This document shows, one piece after another, positions 1 through 6,262 of a DNA stretch of 16,002 bases. Each line of letters starts with the position of its first letter. The first letter of the stretch is position 1. The position numbers were made by a program, and so were the translations under genes. This stretch comes from Candidatus Parcubacteria bacterium (lineage in GTDB: Bacteria > Patescibacteriota > Minisyncoccia > Phycocordibacterales > PALSA-1337). Where the stretch lies: the NCBI GenBank assembly GCA_023264475.1, contig JAHFMA010000007.1:1-16002 (forward strand). Direction: 5' to 3'. The notes beneath the pieces were generated by a model. It was not told the DNA's origin. It worked only from the letters and a program-made list of their open reading frames with translations, and made no database searches.

Positions 1-675
1 ATAGAGGACGACCGTTCGACCGCAGAGATGGTCAAGAGCAGCTTGGCTGCGCGCTCGCATACCGTGGACGTATCGAACGATGGGGCTGACGGGTCATTCC
101 TGGCCAGAAGCTATGAATATGACGCGATAGTGCTCGACTATGCCCTGCCCAAGAAGGACGGACTAGTAGTCTGTCGCGAGGTCCGTGCCGCCGGCAAGAC
201 TACGCCTATCATCTTCATGTCGGTCACCGACGATCCCGAGACCAAGGTCAGCGCCTTCCGCGAGGGAGCCGACGACTACGTGACCAAGCCATTTTCCCTA
301 GAAGAATTGCGCGCCCGTTTGGATGCAGTGACTCGGCGCGCGCCGCAGATCAAGAGCTCGATGCTCTCGGTAGGCGACACCTTGCTCGACCAGGACTCCA
401 ACGCCGTCTCGCGCGGAGGCCGCGATATGCATCTGACCCGCAAGGAATTCCAGATGCTCTGCTATTTCATGAAAAATGCCGGGACTATCCTCTCGCGCGC
501 CCAGCTCATGGAACATATCTGGACCGCCGATGGCAACCCGTTCTCCAACACCATAGAGGCTCACATCCGTAATCTGCGCCGCAAGCTCTGCGAAGGGAGC
601 AAGAAGGATATGATTCTCAACCTGCCGGGTCGCGGCTATATTTTCGACGCACCAGAGAGATTGAAGAGGCTCTAG
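1..675 (+). CDS. OmpR/PhoB-family response regulator, 5' end outside window
   Basis: DNA-binding response regulator of a two-component system, acting in the cytoplasm downstream of a histidine kinase that is not in the window. The reading frame is open to base 1 and begins IEDD, the acidic pocket of a receiver domain, so only a few residues are missing; the first internal ATG (28) is not the true start. The phospho-acceptor is the Asp in VLDYALP (bases 136-138), followed by the conserved Ser in IIFMSVTDD and the Lys in YVTKPF. The C-terminal half is a winged helix: LTRKEFQMLCYF, then LSRAQLMEHIW, the recognition helix IEAHIRNLRRKL and the wing LPGRGYIF. This is an OmpR/PhoB-type output domain, which in characterised members binds direct repeats spaced about 11 bp. 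Just such repeats begin five bases after the stop codon. The specific signal is unknown. Confidence 0.96.
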   Translation: MEDDRSTAEMVKSSLAARSHTVDVSNDGADGSFLARSYEYDAIVLDYALPKKDGLVVCREVRAAGKTTPIIFMSVTDDPETKVSAFREGADDYVTKPFSLEELRARLDAVTRRAPQIKSSMLSVGDTLLDQDSNAVSRGGRDMHLTRKEFQMLCYFMKNAGTILSRAQLMEHIWTADGNPFSNTIEAHIRNLRRKLCEGSKKDMILNLPGRGYIFDAPERLKRL

Positions 676-680
676 CTTCC

Positions 681-746
681 TTCATACGGATTTTATCCGT
701 TCTTCATAGAGATTTTATCTTTTCTTTATCAGGATTTTAGGCGCGC
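681..746 (+). promoter_or_regulatory. Six tandem 11-bp half-sites, probable response-regulator operator
   Basis: Six consecutive 11-bp units start at 681, 692, 703, 714, 725 and 736. The first five begin TTCATA, TTTATC, TTCATA, TTTATC and TTTATC; the sixth is degenerate (TTTAGG). Paired, they form three 22-bp repeats, each with a GATTTTA core. An 11-bp direct-repeat pitch is the binding geometry of OmpR/PhoB-family regulators, and the gene immediately upstream encodes one. The array ends two bases before an extended -10 at 748, so it covers the -35 region and upstream, the usual place for activation. The repeats are seen directly; their role is inferred. Confidence 0.75.
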
Positions 747-747
747 T

Positions 748-756
748 TGATACGCT
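748..756 (+). promoter_or_regulatory. Extended -10 promoter after the 11-bp repeats
   Basis: TGATACGCT matches the extended -10 form TGnTAnnnT. There is no good -35 element, as expected for an activator-dependent promoter. Seven bases downstream lies 763, exactly the first base of a hairpin. The same hexamer TACGCT is placed before the XRE regulator gene at 10071-10076. Confidence 0.5.
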
Positions 757-762
757 GTACCT

Positions 763-901
763 GCACCATCGTCGAAATGGTGCTTATCAGATTAATGATG
801 ATCACATCGAGCCCAGTTTCTTCCTTGCATAGCATTCCCTGCGCGTCGGCAGTCGCGCAGGACTGTCTGGGTCGCGCGGAGCAACGACGCGCGGCCTAGA
901 C
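763..901 (+). ncRNA. Candidate structured RNA between convergent genes
   Basis: No convincing protein is encoded here. Three hairpins can be drawn: 763-769 with 777-783 (7 bp), 838-845 with 854-861 (8 bp, loop TCGGCAGT), and 865-878 with 888-901 (14 bp, loop GAGCAACGA). The last stem contains two non-Watson-Crick positions, 869/897 and 872/894. Both are G-U pairs if the plus strand is transcribed, but would be C-A mismatches on the minus strand, which favours a plus-strand RNA. The first stem begins at the predicted transcription start. A weaker stem is 912-917 with 930-935. No U-tract terminator is visible, so the 3' end is unknown. A 34-codon ORF at 795-899 is present but looks like chance. 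It matches no RNA family I recognise. Confidence 0.45.
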
Positions 902-940
902 GCGTATCTACAGTTGCATTAAGGTCCAAGCAACTATCCC

Positions 941-1711
941 CTATTTCTTCGCTTCTTGTTGGACGTCTCGAGCGAACTTGCGATACATGCAAAATTCGCA
1001 GGTCGGGCTATGAGCCGGCAAATGGTCGCTGTCCAAACACTTCTTGGCATCCATGATCGCGTCGTGGACCCATGAATCATCGCCTTTGTGCGAGATGATC
1101 GTGACGTCGAAGTCCAAACGGCCATCGAAGGCCTTCTTGTCCTTCTTGCCATTCACATAGACGAAATACCCAGTCGGAGAGACCTCGAATCCTTTGCGGC
1201 GCAAGAGCCACTGGTATACCTCCATCTGGCGCTTGTACTGTTTGTCCCATCCAGAATCCGACAAGGATTCGATCTTCCCTTCCTTGGATGTAGCCTTGTA
1301 GTCTACGACGATGAGCCGGCCTATGGGATCCACCCAGACATCGTCGATCGCTCCGGAAATGGTGATGCCGGCCTCCGGATCCTCATATTGCATGCCAACG
1401 AAGTTCTCTCTCCAATCATTGAGATCCTTGTGGGCATATGGGATCGCATCGATGCCGTATGCGGTCATGAGCGGGTGCGCGCTCTTGGCGGCACGATGGA
1501 TATCGAACTCCTTCTTGAGGAGCTCGTCTACTGCGATATTGAGCGTGAATGAAGGGCCCCGCGGCCGCGAGACGCCTAGACGGTTGTCTAGGTAGAAGCA
1601 GAGCTGGCATTCCATAAAGAGGTCGAGCTTGGAGCGCGACAGCTTCCATCGAGGGCCGCCGTAATTCCAGTCGGCTCCTCTAATCCCGATCTTTTTGACA
1701 TACTCGGCCAT
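941..1711 (-). CDS. PD-(D/E)XK (RecB/Cas4-like) nuclease family protein
   Basis: Probable DNA exonuclease/endonuclease-fold protein of 256 residues, in the PDDEXK_1 style. The metal-binding core is visible: an Asp in GAIDD (123-124), then DYK (137-139) at the end of the next strand, then QMEVY (162-166), the Q-x-x-x-Y motif of RecB-type nucleases. Cysteines lie at 35 and 38 near the N terminus and 238 and 241 near the C terminus, with another at 225. Cas4 and AddB use cysteines at both ends to hold an iron-sulfur cluster, so this may be a clustered member, although the spacing is not the classic one. The start is fixed by the upstream cyclophilin gene: its TAA is directly followed by this ATG, implying translational coupling. 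No CRISPR array or other cas gene is present, so a repair or recombination role is likelier. The exact substrate is unknown. Confidence 0.82.
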   Translation of the reverse strand: MAEYVKKIGIRGADWNYGGPRWKLSRSKLDLFMECQLCFYLDNRLGVSRPRGPSFTLNIAVDELLKKEFDIHRAAKSAHPLMTAYGIDAIPYAHKDLNDWRENFVGMQYEDPEAGITISGAIDDVWVDPIGRLIVVDYKATSKEGKIESLSDSGWDKQYKRQMEVYQWLLRRKGFEVSPTGYFVYVNGKKDKKAFDGRLDFDVTIISHKGDDSWVHDAIMDAKKCLDSDHLPAHSPTCEFCMYRKFARDVQQEAKK

Positions 1712-2371
1712 TTATTTCGATGCCACGGTCACCTTCACCATCGTGACCGGCGTGAGCGGGCGATTGGCGCCCTGCGGCGGATTGCCGTCTGTCTTCACAG
1801 CAGCGATCGCATCTACGACATCCATGCCCGAGACGACCTTGCCGAAGATGGTGTACAAGTTGGGCAATTGATTGTCCTCATGCATGATGAAGAATTGTGA
1901 GCCGTTGGTATCGGGACCGGAGTTGGCCATAGCGACCGTGCCGCGGACATATCCAGCCTTGTACGAATCGGTAGCCGGATTGAGCTCGTCGGCGAATTTG
2001 TATCCGGGACCGCCGCTGCCGGTGCCGGTGGGGTCGCCGCCCTGGATCATGAAGCCGTTGATGACGCGGTGGAAGATCGTGCCGTTATAGAAGCCTTTGT
2101 TGGCGAGATCGATGAAATTCTTGACGGTGTTTGGCGCATCGGCGTCATAGGTCTCGATTGCGATCGTGCCCTTGGTGGTCTCGATGGTGACGGTATGCAT
2201 GAAATTTTTGGTTGATGATTGGCTATTATTAGTATCGACATTGACCGGGGTCGTGATCGTATCCTTGAGAGGCGAGGGCGGTTGGCCGCCGCTCCTGTCT
2301 GTGAAATACCACAAGGAGGCTGTAGCGACTATTGCGATTACGGCTATGATTGCGCGCGTTTTGTTGTTCAT
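1712..2371 (-). CDS. Membrane-anchored cyclophilin-type peptidylprolyl isomerase
   Basis: Catalyses cis-trans isomerisation of peptidyl-proline bonds to help exported proteins fold. The 219 residues start with a short basic stretch and one hydrophobic segment (about 7-23), then a Pro/Thr/Ser/Asn-rich linker to about 57, then a bacterial-size cyclophilin domain (58-219). Active-site motifs are FHRVINGF (catalytic Arg 102), MIQGGDP, RGTVAMAN and GSQFFI. The hydrophobic-pocket segment reads LPNLYTIFGKV. The anchor places the enzyme outside the cytoplasmic membrane. It lies 23 bases after the DHH phosphoesterase gene and abuts the nuclease gene, so the three probably share a transcript. There is no recognisable ribosome binding site. 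An internal Met at residue 58 starts the bare domain, but the anchor in frame makes the longer form the better choice. Confidence 0.93.
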   Translation of the reverse strand: MNNKTRAIIAVIAIVATASLWYFTDRSGGQPPSPLKDTITTPVNVDTNNSQSSTKNFMHTVTIETTKGTIAIETYDADAPNTVKNFIDLANKGFYNGTIFHRVINGFMIQGGDPTGTGSGGPGYKFADELNPATDSYKAGYVRGTVAMANSGPDTNGSQFFIMHEDNQLPNLYTIFGKVVSGMDVVDAIAAVKTDGNPPQGANRPLTPVTMVKVTVASK

Positions 2372-2394
2372 TATTGGATGAAGATTGATAAGGC

Positions 2395-3417
2395 TCAGAG
2401 ATTATACAATTCCTTGGCTTTGGCTACTACTAGCTTCTTGGCTTCTTCTGCAGACATGCTGAGCCTAGCTGCCGAAGCGGCCTTATGACCGCCACCGCCT
2501 AGAGCCGCGGCCAAAATAGACACATCACAGAGCTTTTCGTCAGATGAACGGAAGCTTATCTTGAAATTCCCAGGCTCGATCTCTACGCCGCATGCGCTCG
2601 CTATCCATTGAGGGACCGATAGCATGAAAGATGCGATCATAGCGGCCGAGATCTCATCCTCTACGAATCCATATTCGGAGATCGCTGAATAAGGGACTAT
2701 TGATAATGCGAACTTCCCTCCGATCACATCTATATCCTTTAGAGCAATCGATTGGAATCGCAATGCTCCCGGCGTATTGGAATGCATTTTTCGGATCAAC
2801 GTGGATATGTCGTGGATGTGAGCAGCCAGATCGGCCATGACCGAGTAAGTGTGCGCTGTGACGCTAGAATATCGCAGCCCTCCGGTATCGCTATATATGC
2901 CTGCAAAAAGATTCGTCGCGACCCCTTCATCCAAAGCAATGCCCCAGACTGAAAACAGATCGGCAAGGACTTGGGCCGTGGCCGGATACGAGACTTCGAT
3001 CAGATTTATCTTCCCGTACCCCGAATTCGTGGCGTGGTGATCGATGACAATTGTATACAGGTTTGGGGGAAATATGACAGGTCCTTTCCTCGATATGAGA
3101 GAAAGTCCTCCACTGTCCTGCGCTATGAATAGATCGAATTTTGCTAGATCGATCTCAAAATAATTCTTGGCGATGATGTCTTTGGCCCCAGGAAAATGCA
3201 TGAAAGCATCTGGTATCGGAGAGTCTCCGGCGATAACAGTGACAGACTTCCCCATCTTCTCTAGGACCAGCTTCATAGCCAAAGCCGACCCGACGCTATC
3301 TGGGTCAGGCGACGGATGGCAGTGCAAGAGGATAGAGCTCGCCTTTTTGATCTCCACTAGGATGAGCGGCGCTTTGTCGCGGATACTCGCGGCGATGTCG
3401 GATGTCCCATCATTCAT
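2395..3417 (-). CDS. DHH/DHHA1 phosphoesterase, NrnA-like nanoRNase/pAp phosphatase
   Basis: Cytoplasmic Mn-dependent phosphoesterase of 340 residues. NrnA relatives degrade 2-5 nt RNAs and dephosphorylate pAp; some relatives cleave cyclic dinucleotides. DHH motifs in order are HCHPSPDPDSVGS (32-44), the Asp in QDSGG (101), IDHHATN (DHH at 126-128) and GIYSDTGG (Asp 177). The C-terminal DHHA1 substrate domain carries GGGGHKAASAARL (from 307). All metal ligands appear intact. Its length fits stand-alone NrnA, with no PAS, CBS or membrane domain as in GdpP. It heads the group with cyclophilin and nuclease and has its own -10 element six bases before the ATG. The choice between nanoRNA, pAp and cyclic dinucleotide substrates cannot be made from sequence alone. 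Confidence 0.92.
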   Translation of the reverse strand: MNDGTSDIAASIRDKAPLILVEIKKASSILLHCHPSPDPDSVGSALAMKLVLEKMGKSVTVIAGDSPIPDAFMHFPGAKDIIAKNYFEIDLAKFDLFIAQDSGGLSLISRKGPVIFPPNLYTIVIDHHATNSGYGKINLIEVSYPATAQVLADLFSVWGIALDEGVATNLFAGIYSDTGGLRYSSVTAHTYSVMADLAAHIHDISTLIRKMHSNTPGALRFQSIALKDIDVIGGKFALSIVPYSAISEYGFVEDEISAAMIASFMLSVPQWIASACGVEIEPGNFKISFRSSDEKLCDVSILAAALGGGGHKAASAARLSMSAEEAKKLVVAKAKELYNL

Positions 3418-3423
3418 GCAAAC

Positions 3424-3432
3424 ATCCTATCA
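3424..3432 (-). promoter_or_regulatory. Extended -10, leaderless promoter of the DHH gene
   Basis: On the minus strand TGATAGGAT (form TGnTAnnnT) ends six bases before the ATG at 3417, so the transcript would start at or next to the start codon. AGGA within it could instead act as a Shine-Dalgarno, but the match to the layout before aspS, the sigma factor and the SDR gene favours a promoter. Confidence 0.5.
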
Positions 3433-3443
3433 CGCTCGCTCTC

Positions 3444-4028
3444 TTACTGGAATGCGACTTGCATCTCTACGGCCGCGTCGTTCTTGGTCAGACCGGAAGG
3501 GTTGTCCTTCTTGAGGATCAGGAAGCCTTTGGAGCCGGTCGTCTGCCTGGGGAAAGACAGCGTCGCAGAGAACGGCACGAGCTCGGTGGTCATCCAATTA
3601 TTCTGTGCTATCGCCTGACCTTGGGCTAGGATCTTGTTCTTGGAATCGATGAGGATCACTGGGAATGAGCCCTCGAAGTACCAGGTGCCGCGAGCTAGGC
3701 CGGTCACCTTGAACGGGGACTGGATGGCAGTATTGCTGCTCGGGCTAGTCACTTGGATAACCGTGGTCGAAGAGATGACCGTCGGATAGATCGGCAACAT
3801 GGTCGGCTGGACGCTAGAGGAGTAATAGGCGGTCGCCGCTGGCTTGGAAACAACCGTGCCAGTGGAGCCGGTAGGATTGGTTGGAACAGCTGATTGGCCG
3901 CTATTATCGGTCGTTCCCTGCTGTTCAAGCGTGCCCGGGGCTACCGTCTCACGAGGCTTCGACAACATGACTGCCCCGACGATGATGACAAGGATGATAA
4001 CGATATACGCATAGTCTTTCTTATTCAT
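3444..4028 (-). CDS. Membrane-anchored Gmad2 immunoglobulin-like domain protein
   Basis: Surface protein of 194 residues with unknown molecular partner. It has a hydrophobic N-terminal segment (about 7-22), a long Pro/Thr/Ser/Gly-rich spacer (25-88) and a C-terminal Gmad2 domain (about 90-193). Gmad2 hallmarks are the opening IQVTSPSSN, the VTGLARGTWYFEGSFPV stretch, NNWMTTELVPFSATLSF and KKDNPSG. Gmad2 domains occur in extracytoplasmic proteins of Firmicutes and are common in Parcubacteria; they have been linked to spore-germination and surface proteins, but no activity is established. It is transcribed divergently from aspS, with a symmetric promoter region between them. The stop lies 26 bases before the DHH gene start, which has a promoter of its own, so this may be a single-gene unit. 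Confidence 0.9.
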   Translation of the reverse strand: MNKKDYAYIVIILVIIVGAVMLSKPRETVAPGTLEQQGTTDNSGQSAVPTNPTGSTGTVVSKPAATAYYSSSVQPTMLPIYPTVISSTTVIQVTSPSSNTAIQSPFKVTGLARGTWYFEGSFPVILIDSKNKILAQGQAIAQNNWMTTELVPFSATLSFPRQTTGSKGFLILKKDNPSGLTKNDAAVEMQVAFQ

Positions 4029-4058
4029 ATGAGTGGATTAGTATCTGATAGTGCTTAC

Positions 4059-4067
4059 AGTATAGCA
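4059..4067 (-). promoter_or_regulatory. Extended -10 for the Gmad2 gene
   Basis: On the minus strand TGCTATACT is an extended -10. The expected start is near 4052, giving a 24-base leader before the ATG at 4028. A second candidate, GATACT (complement of 4040-4045), lies closer and would give an almost leaderless mRNA. The element is one arm of the inverted repeat TATAGCA-ATA-TGCTATA at 4061-4077, whose other arm holds the aspS -10. Confidence 0.55.
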
Positions 4068-4070
4068 ATA

Positions 4071-4079
4071 TGCTATATT
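4071..4079 (+). promoter_or_regulatory. Extended -10, leaderless promoter of aspS
   Basis: TGCTATATT (TGn plus TATATT) ends seven bases before the aspS ATG at 4087, so transcription should start at the start codon itself. No useful -35 hexamer lies 16-18 bases upstream, consistent with reliance on the extended -10. It shares a 7-bp inverted repeat (4061-4067 and 4071-4077) with the opposing promoter. Confidence 0.65.
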
Positions 4080-4086
4080 TCCAGCC

Positions 4087-5415
4087 ATGAATAGGACTCT
4101 CATCAAGGACCTCAAGGATGCCGTCGGCAAGGAGGCCTCTATCTCAGGCTGGATCGACGTCAGGCGCGATCATGGCAAGCTCGTCTTCTTCGATATCCGC
4201 GACGTATCAGGCAAGGTGCAAGCTGTGGCCCTTCCCAACCATCCTGAAGCCGTGACGGTCGCCCAGACATTACGCAGCGAATGGGTCGTGCGTATGAATG
4301 GCAAGGTCAATCCTCGCCCTCCCAAGATGGTCAAGGCAGACGAGCAGAATGGCGCCATAGAGTTCGAGATCGTGAGCATCGAGGTCCTCTCAGCTGCCAA
4401 GGAGATGCCTTTCGAGCTCGGCACCGACCTCAATGTCGACACTTACCTCGACAACCTGCCGATCACCATGCGCGCGCCCAAGCATCGCGGCATCTTCAAG
4501 GTCCAAGCCGTGATCGCCCGCTCTTTCAGAGAATATTTCAACTCTCAAGGCTTCACGGAGTTCCAGGCCCCCAAGCTAGTCGGCGACGATGCGGAAGGCG
4601 GCGCCGGCATATTCAATGTCGAATACTTCAAGCACACGGCTCACCTCGCCACCAGCCCCCAGCTCTACAAACAGATCATGGTCGGCGTCTTGGAGCGCGT
4701 CTTCGCCATCGGCAACGTCTTCCGCGCCGAGAAGCACTCGACCACGCGCCATCTCAACGAATACACCTCCATGGATATCGAGATGGGCTTCATCGAGAGC
4801 CACGAGGACATCATGAATGCCGAGACCGGCTTCCTGGCTTATCTATCTGAGACCCTGAAGAAGGAGTGCGCCGCCGAGTTCGCATTGATCGGCGCCAAGA
4901 TCCCGGAAGTTCCGGCCAAGATCCCGCGCATGACCCTCCGCGAAGCCCAGAAGCTTATCACCGCCGAAACAGGCAAGGATTGCACCAAAGAGCCGGACCT
5001 CGAACCGGAGCATGAGCGTTGGCTATGCACATACTCAGCCGAGAAGCTCGGCTCGGAATTCATCTTTATCACCCACTTCCCGACGACCAAGCGCCCGTTC
5101 TATACCTATCGCGATGAGAAGGATCCGACCTATACCAAGGGCTTCGACCTCCTCTTCCGCGGCGTGGAGATCACCACCGGCGCCCAGCGCATCCACAACT
5201 ACGAAGACCTCATCTCGTCCATGAAGGACAAGAAGCTCGACCCTGAGAAGTTCTCCTATTATCTCCAGGCTTTCAAGTACGGCCTGCCGCCGCACGGCGG
5301 CTTCGGCCTCGGCCTCGAGCGTCTGACTGCCAAGCTCCTCGGCATCGACAATGTGAAAGAAGCCACGCTCTTCCCGCGCGACATCAACCGCATCGACAAT
5401 CTGCTATCGCAATAG
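4087..5415 (+). CDS. aspS: Aspartyl-tRNA synthetase, archaeal-type short form
   Basis: Class II synthetase charging tRNA with aspartate in the cytoplasm. At 442 residues it has the compact archaeal/eukaryal-type architecture and lacks the bacterial GAD insertion (bacterial AspRS is near 590). The N-terminal anticodon-binding OB fold (about 15-105) includes ISGWIDVRRDHG. The catalytic domain has ATSPQLYKQ (188-196), motif 2 VFRAEKHSTTRHLNEY (211-226), GVEITTGAQR, and motif 3 GGFGLGLERL (404-413). TRHLNEY followed by DIEMGF is AspRS-like rather than AsnRS-like. Enzymes of this type are often non-discriminating and also make Asp-tRNA(Asn) for GatCAB. The OB-fold position that helps decide this (two residues after GW) is Asp here, and no gat gene is in the window, so specificity stays open. 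The last 12 bases overlap the convergent tspO-like gene. Confidence 0.96.
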   Translation: MNRTLIKDLKDAVGKEASISGWIDVRRDHGKLVFFDIRDVSGKVQAVALPNHPEAVTVAQTLRSEWVVRMNGKVNPRPPKMVKADEQNGAIEFEIVSIEVLSAAKEMPFELGTDLNVDTYLDNLPITMRAPKHRGIFKVQAVIARSFREYFNSQGFTEFQAPKLVGDDAEGGAGIFNVEYFKHTAHLATSPQLYKQIMVGVLERVFAIGNVFRAEKHSTTRHLNEYTSMDIEMGFIESHEDIMNAETGFLAYLSETLKKECAAEFALIGAKIPEVPAKIPRMTLREAQKLITAETGKDCTKEPDLEPEHERWLCTYSAEKLGSEFIFITHFPTTKRPFYTYRDEKDPTYTKGFDLLFRGVEITTGAQRIHNYEDLISSMKDKKLDPEKFSYYLQAFKYGLPPHGGFGLGLERLTAKLLGIDNVKEATLFPRDINRIDNLLSQ

Positions 5416-5847
5416 AGGGATAAGGTGTCTCAAATACTCCATAGATAGCCCGCTATTCAGCCACACCACAGTGAGCTGTAGCACTGTCGCGAATGAGACC
5501 CAGACGAGGTAAGGCACCTGCCACAACGCGAGCTTGCGAGAATAAGGCCAGACGGCCGCCATGCCCCAGATGATCGTGCCAAGAATGAGCACGATGTCTA
5601 CAGATGAGAGATAGTAGCTATGCAATTGGAACTGAAGCGGCGAGAATGCGAAGTTGAAGATGAGATTGAATGCGAATGGCAGGATGACCTTCTTGGGAAT
5701 AGCTCTCTTGTAAGCTAGATGGAAGACTCTGATATAAGTGATCGCGATGATCACGTAGAGCACGGTCCATATCGGCGCAAAGAGCCAGGCTGGCGGCGCA
5801 AAAGCCGGCTTGAGCTGAGAAGCGTACCAAAGCATCGTCTCTTTCAT
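5404..5847 (-). CDS. TspO/MBR family membrane protein
   Basis: Small integral membrane protein of 147 residues, about five transmembrane helices. TspO proteins bind porphyrins and related ligands and are tied to stress and redox signalling; their core activity is still debated. The signature is strong in the first half: WYASQLKPAFAPPAWLFAPIWTVLYVIIA (7-35), a Trp/Pro-rich TspO stretch, followed by N61 at the start of helix 3 and VPYLVWVSFATVLQLTVVWLN (111-131) near the end. It is the last gene after msrA and msrB, 12 bases beyond the msrB stop, fitting an oxidative-stress set. TACAAT six bases before its ATG may be an extra promoter. Its 3' end overlaps the convergent aspS by 12 bases. Confidence 0.92.
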   Translation of the reverse strand: MKETMLWYASQLKPAFAPPAWLFAPIWTVLYVIIAITYIRVFHLAYKRAIPKKVILPFAFNLIFNFAFSPLQFQLHSYYLSSVDIVLILGTIIWGMAAVWPYSRKLALWQVPYLVWVSFATVLQLTVVWLNSGLSMEYLRHLIPLLR

Positions 5848-5853
5848 ATGGAT

Positions 5854-5859
5854 ATTGTA
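5854..5859 (-). promoter_or_regulatory. Possible -10 element before the tspO-like gene
   Basis: TACAAT on the minus strand lies six bases before the ATG at 5847, directly after the msrB stop codon. The spacing equals that of the other leaderless promoters here, but there is no TG extension and no -35. It may be chance. Confidence 0.3.
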
Positions 5860-6252
5860 CTACTTCTTCCCTTCCTCCGCCCTCAATTCCAAGCACACCG
5901 AATTCATACAATAGCGCTGGCCGGTCGCCGTCGGACCGTCGTCGAAGACATGCCCGAGATGCGAGCCGCAGTTGGCGCAGACGACTTCGGTGCGAACCAT
6001 GCCATCGGAAGGGTCAGTTACGAGCTTCACCGCGCCAGGGATGGCTTGGTCGAATGATGGCCAGCCAGTGCCGGAATCGAATTTCGCCGTCGACGGGAAG
6101 AGCGCCTGTCCGCAAACCTTGCACATATAGGTGCCGGACCTCTTCTCATGAAGGAGCGCGCCGCTACCGGGCATCTCGGTCCCCTTCTCGCGAAGCACGC
6201 GATATTCCTCTGGCGTCAGCTTCTTCTTGAGCTCTTCTTCATTCATGTCCAT
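5860..6252 (-). CDS. msrB: Peptide-methionine (R)-S-oxide reductase MsrB
   Basis: Reduces the R-epimer of methionine sulfoxide in proteins; 130 residues with no signal peptide, so probably cytoplasmic. The two zinc knuckles are CKVCG (C44, C47) and CANCG (C92, C95). Substrate-site motifs are KFDSGTGWPSF (W64) and HLGHVFDDGP (98-107). The catalytic cysteine is C115 in RYCMN. The frame stays open 192 bases further upstream, but that extension is a Ser/Thr/Arg-rich shadow of msrA with no domain sense, so the start at 6252 (MDMNEEEL) was chosen; ATG 6246 is an alternative two codons in. It begins 10 bases after the msrA stop, so both reductases would be made together and act on both sulfoxide epimers. 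Confidence 0.95.
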   Translation of the reverse strand: MDMNEEELKKKLTPEEYRVLREKGTEMPGSGALLHEKRSGTYMCKVCGQALFPSTAKFDSGTGWPSFDQAIPGAVKLVTDPSDGMVRTEVVCANCGSHLGHVFDDGPTATGQRYCMNSVCLELRAEEGKK

Positions 6253-6262
6253 GGTGATGAGA

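Noticed and set aside
681..746. The repeats as a CRISPR array or satellite
   Set aside because: Units are contiguous 11/22-bp imperfect repeats without spacers, and the pitch fits a regulator operator.
795..899. 34-codon ORF inside the structured intergenic region
   Set aside because: No domain, odd composition, no -10 or ribosome site at the right distance; the hairpins explain the region better.
865..901. Strong hairpin as a rho-independent terminator for either convergent gene
   Set aside because: No T-tract follows the stem on either strand (GCGTATC on plus, AGTCCTG on minus).
941..1711. Cas4 of a CRISPR-Cas system
   Set aside because: No repeats, cas1 or cas2 nearby, and cysteine spacing differs from classic Cas4.
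4281..4850. 189-codon plus-strand ORF within aspS in another frame
   Set aside because: Arg/His/Pro-rich shadow product typical of an alternative frame of a GC-rich gene; aspS has clear motifs throughout.
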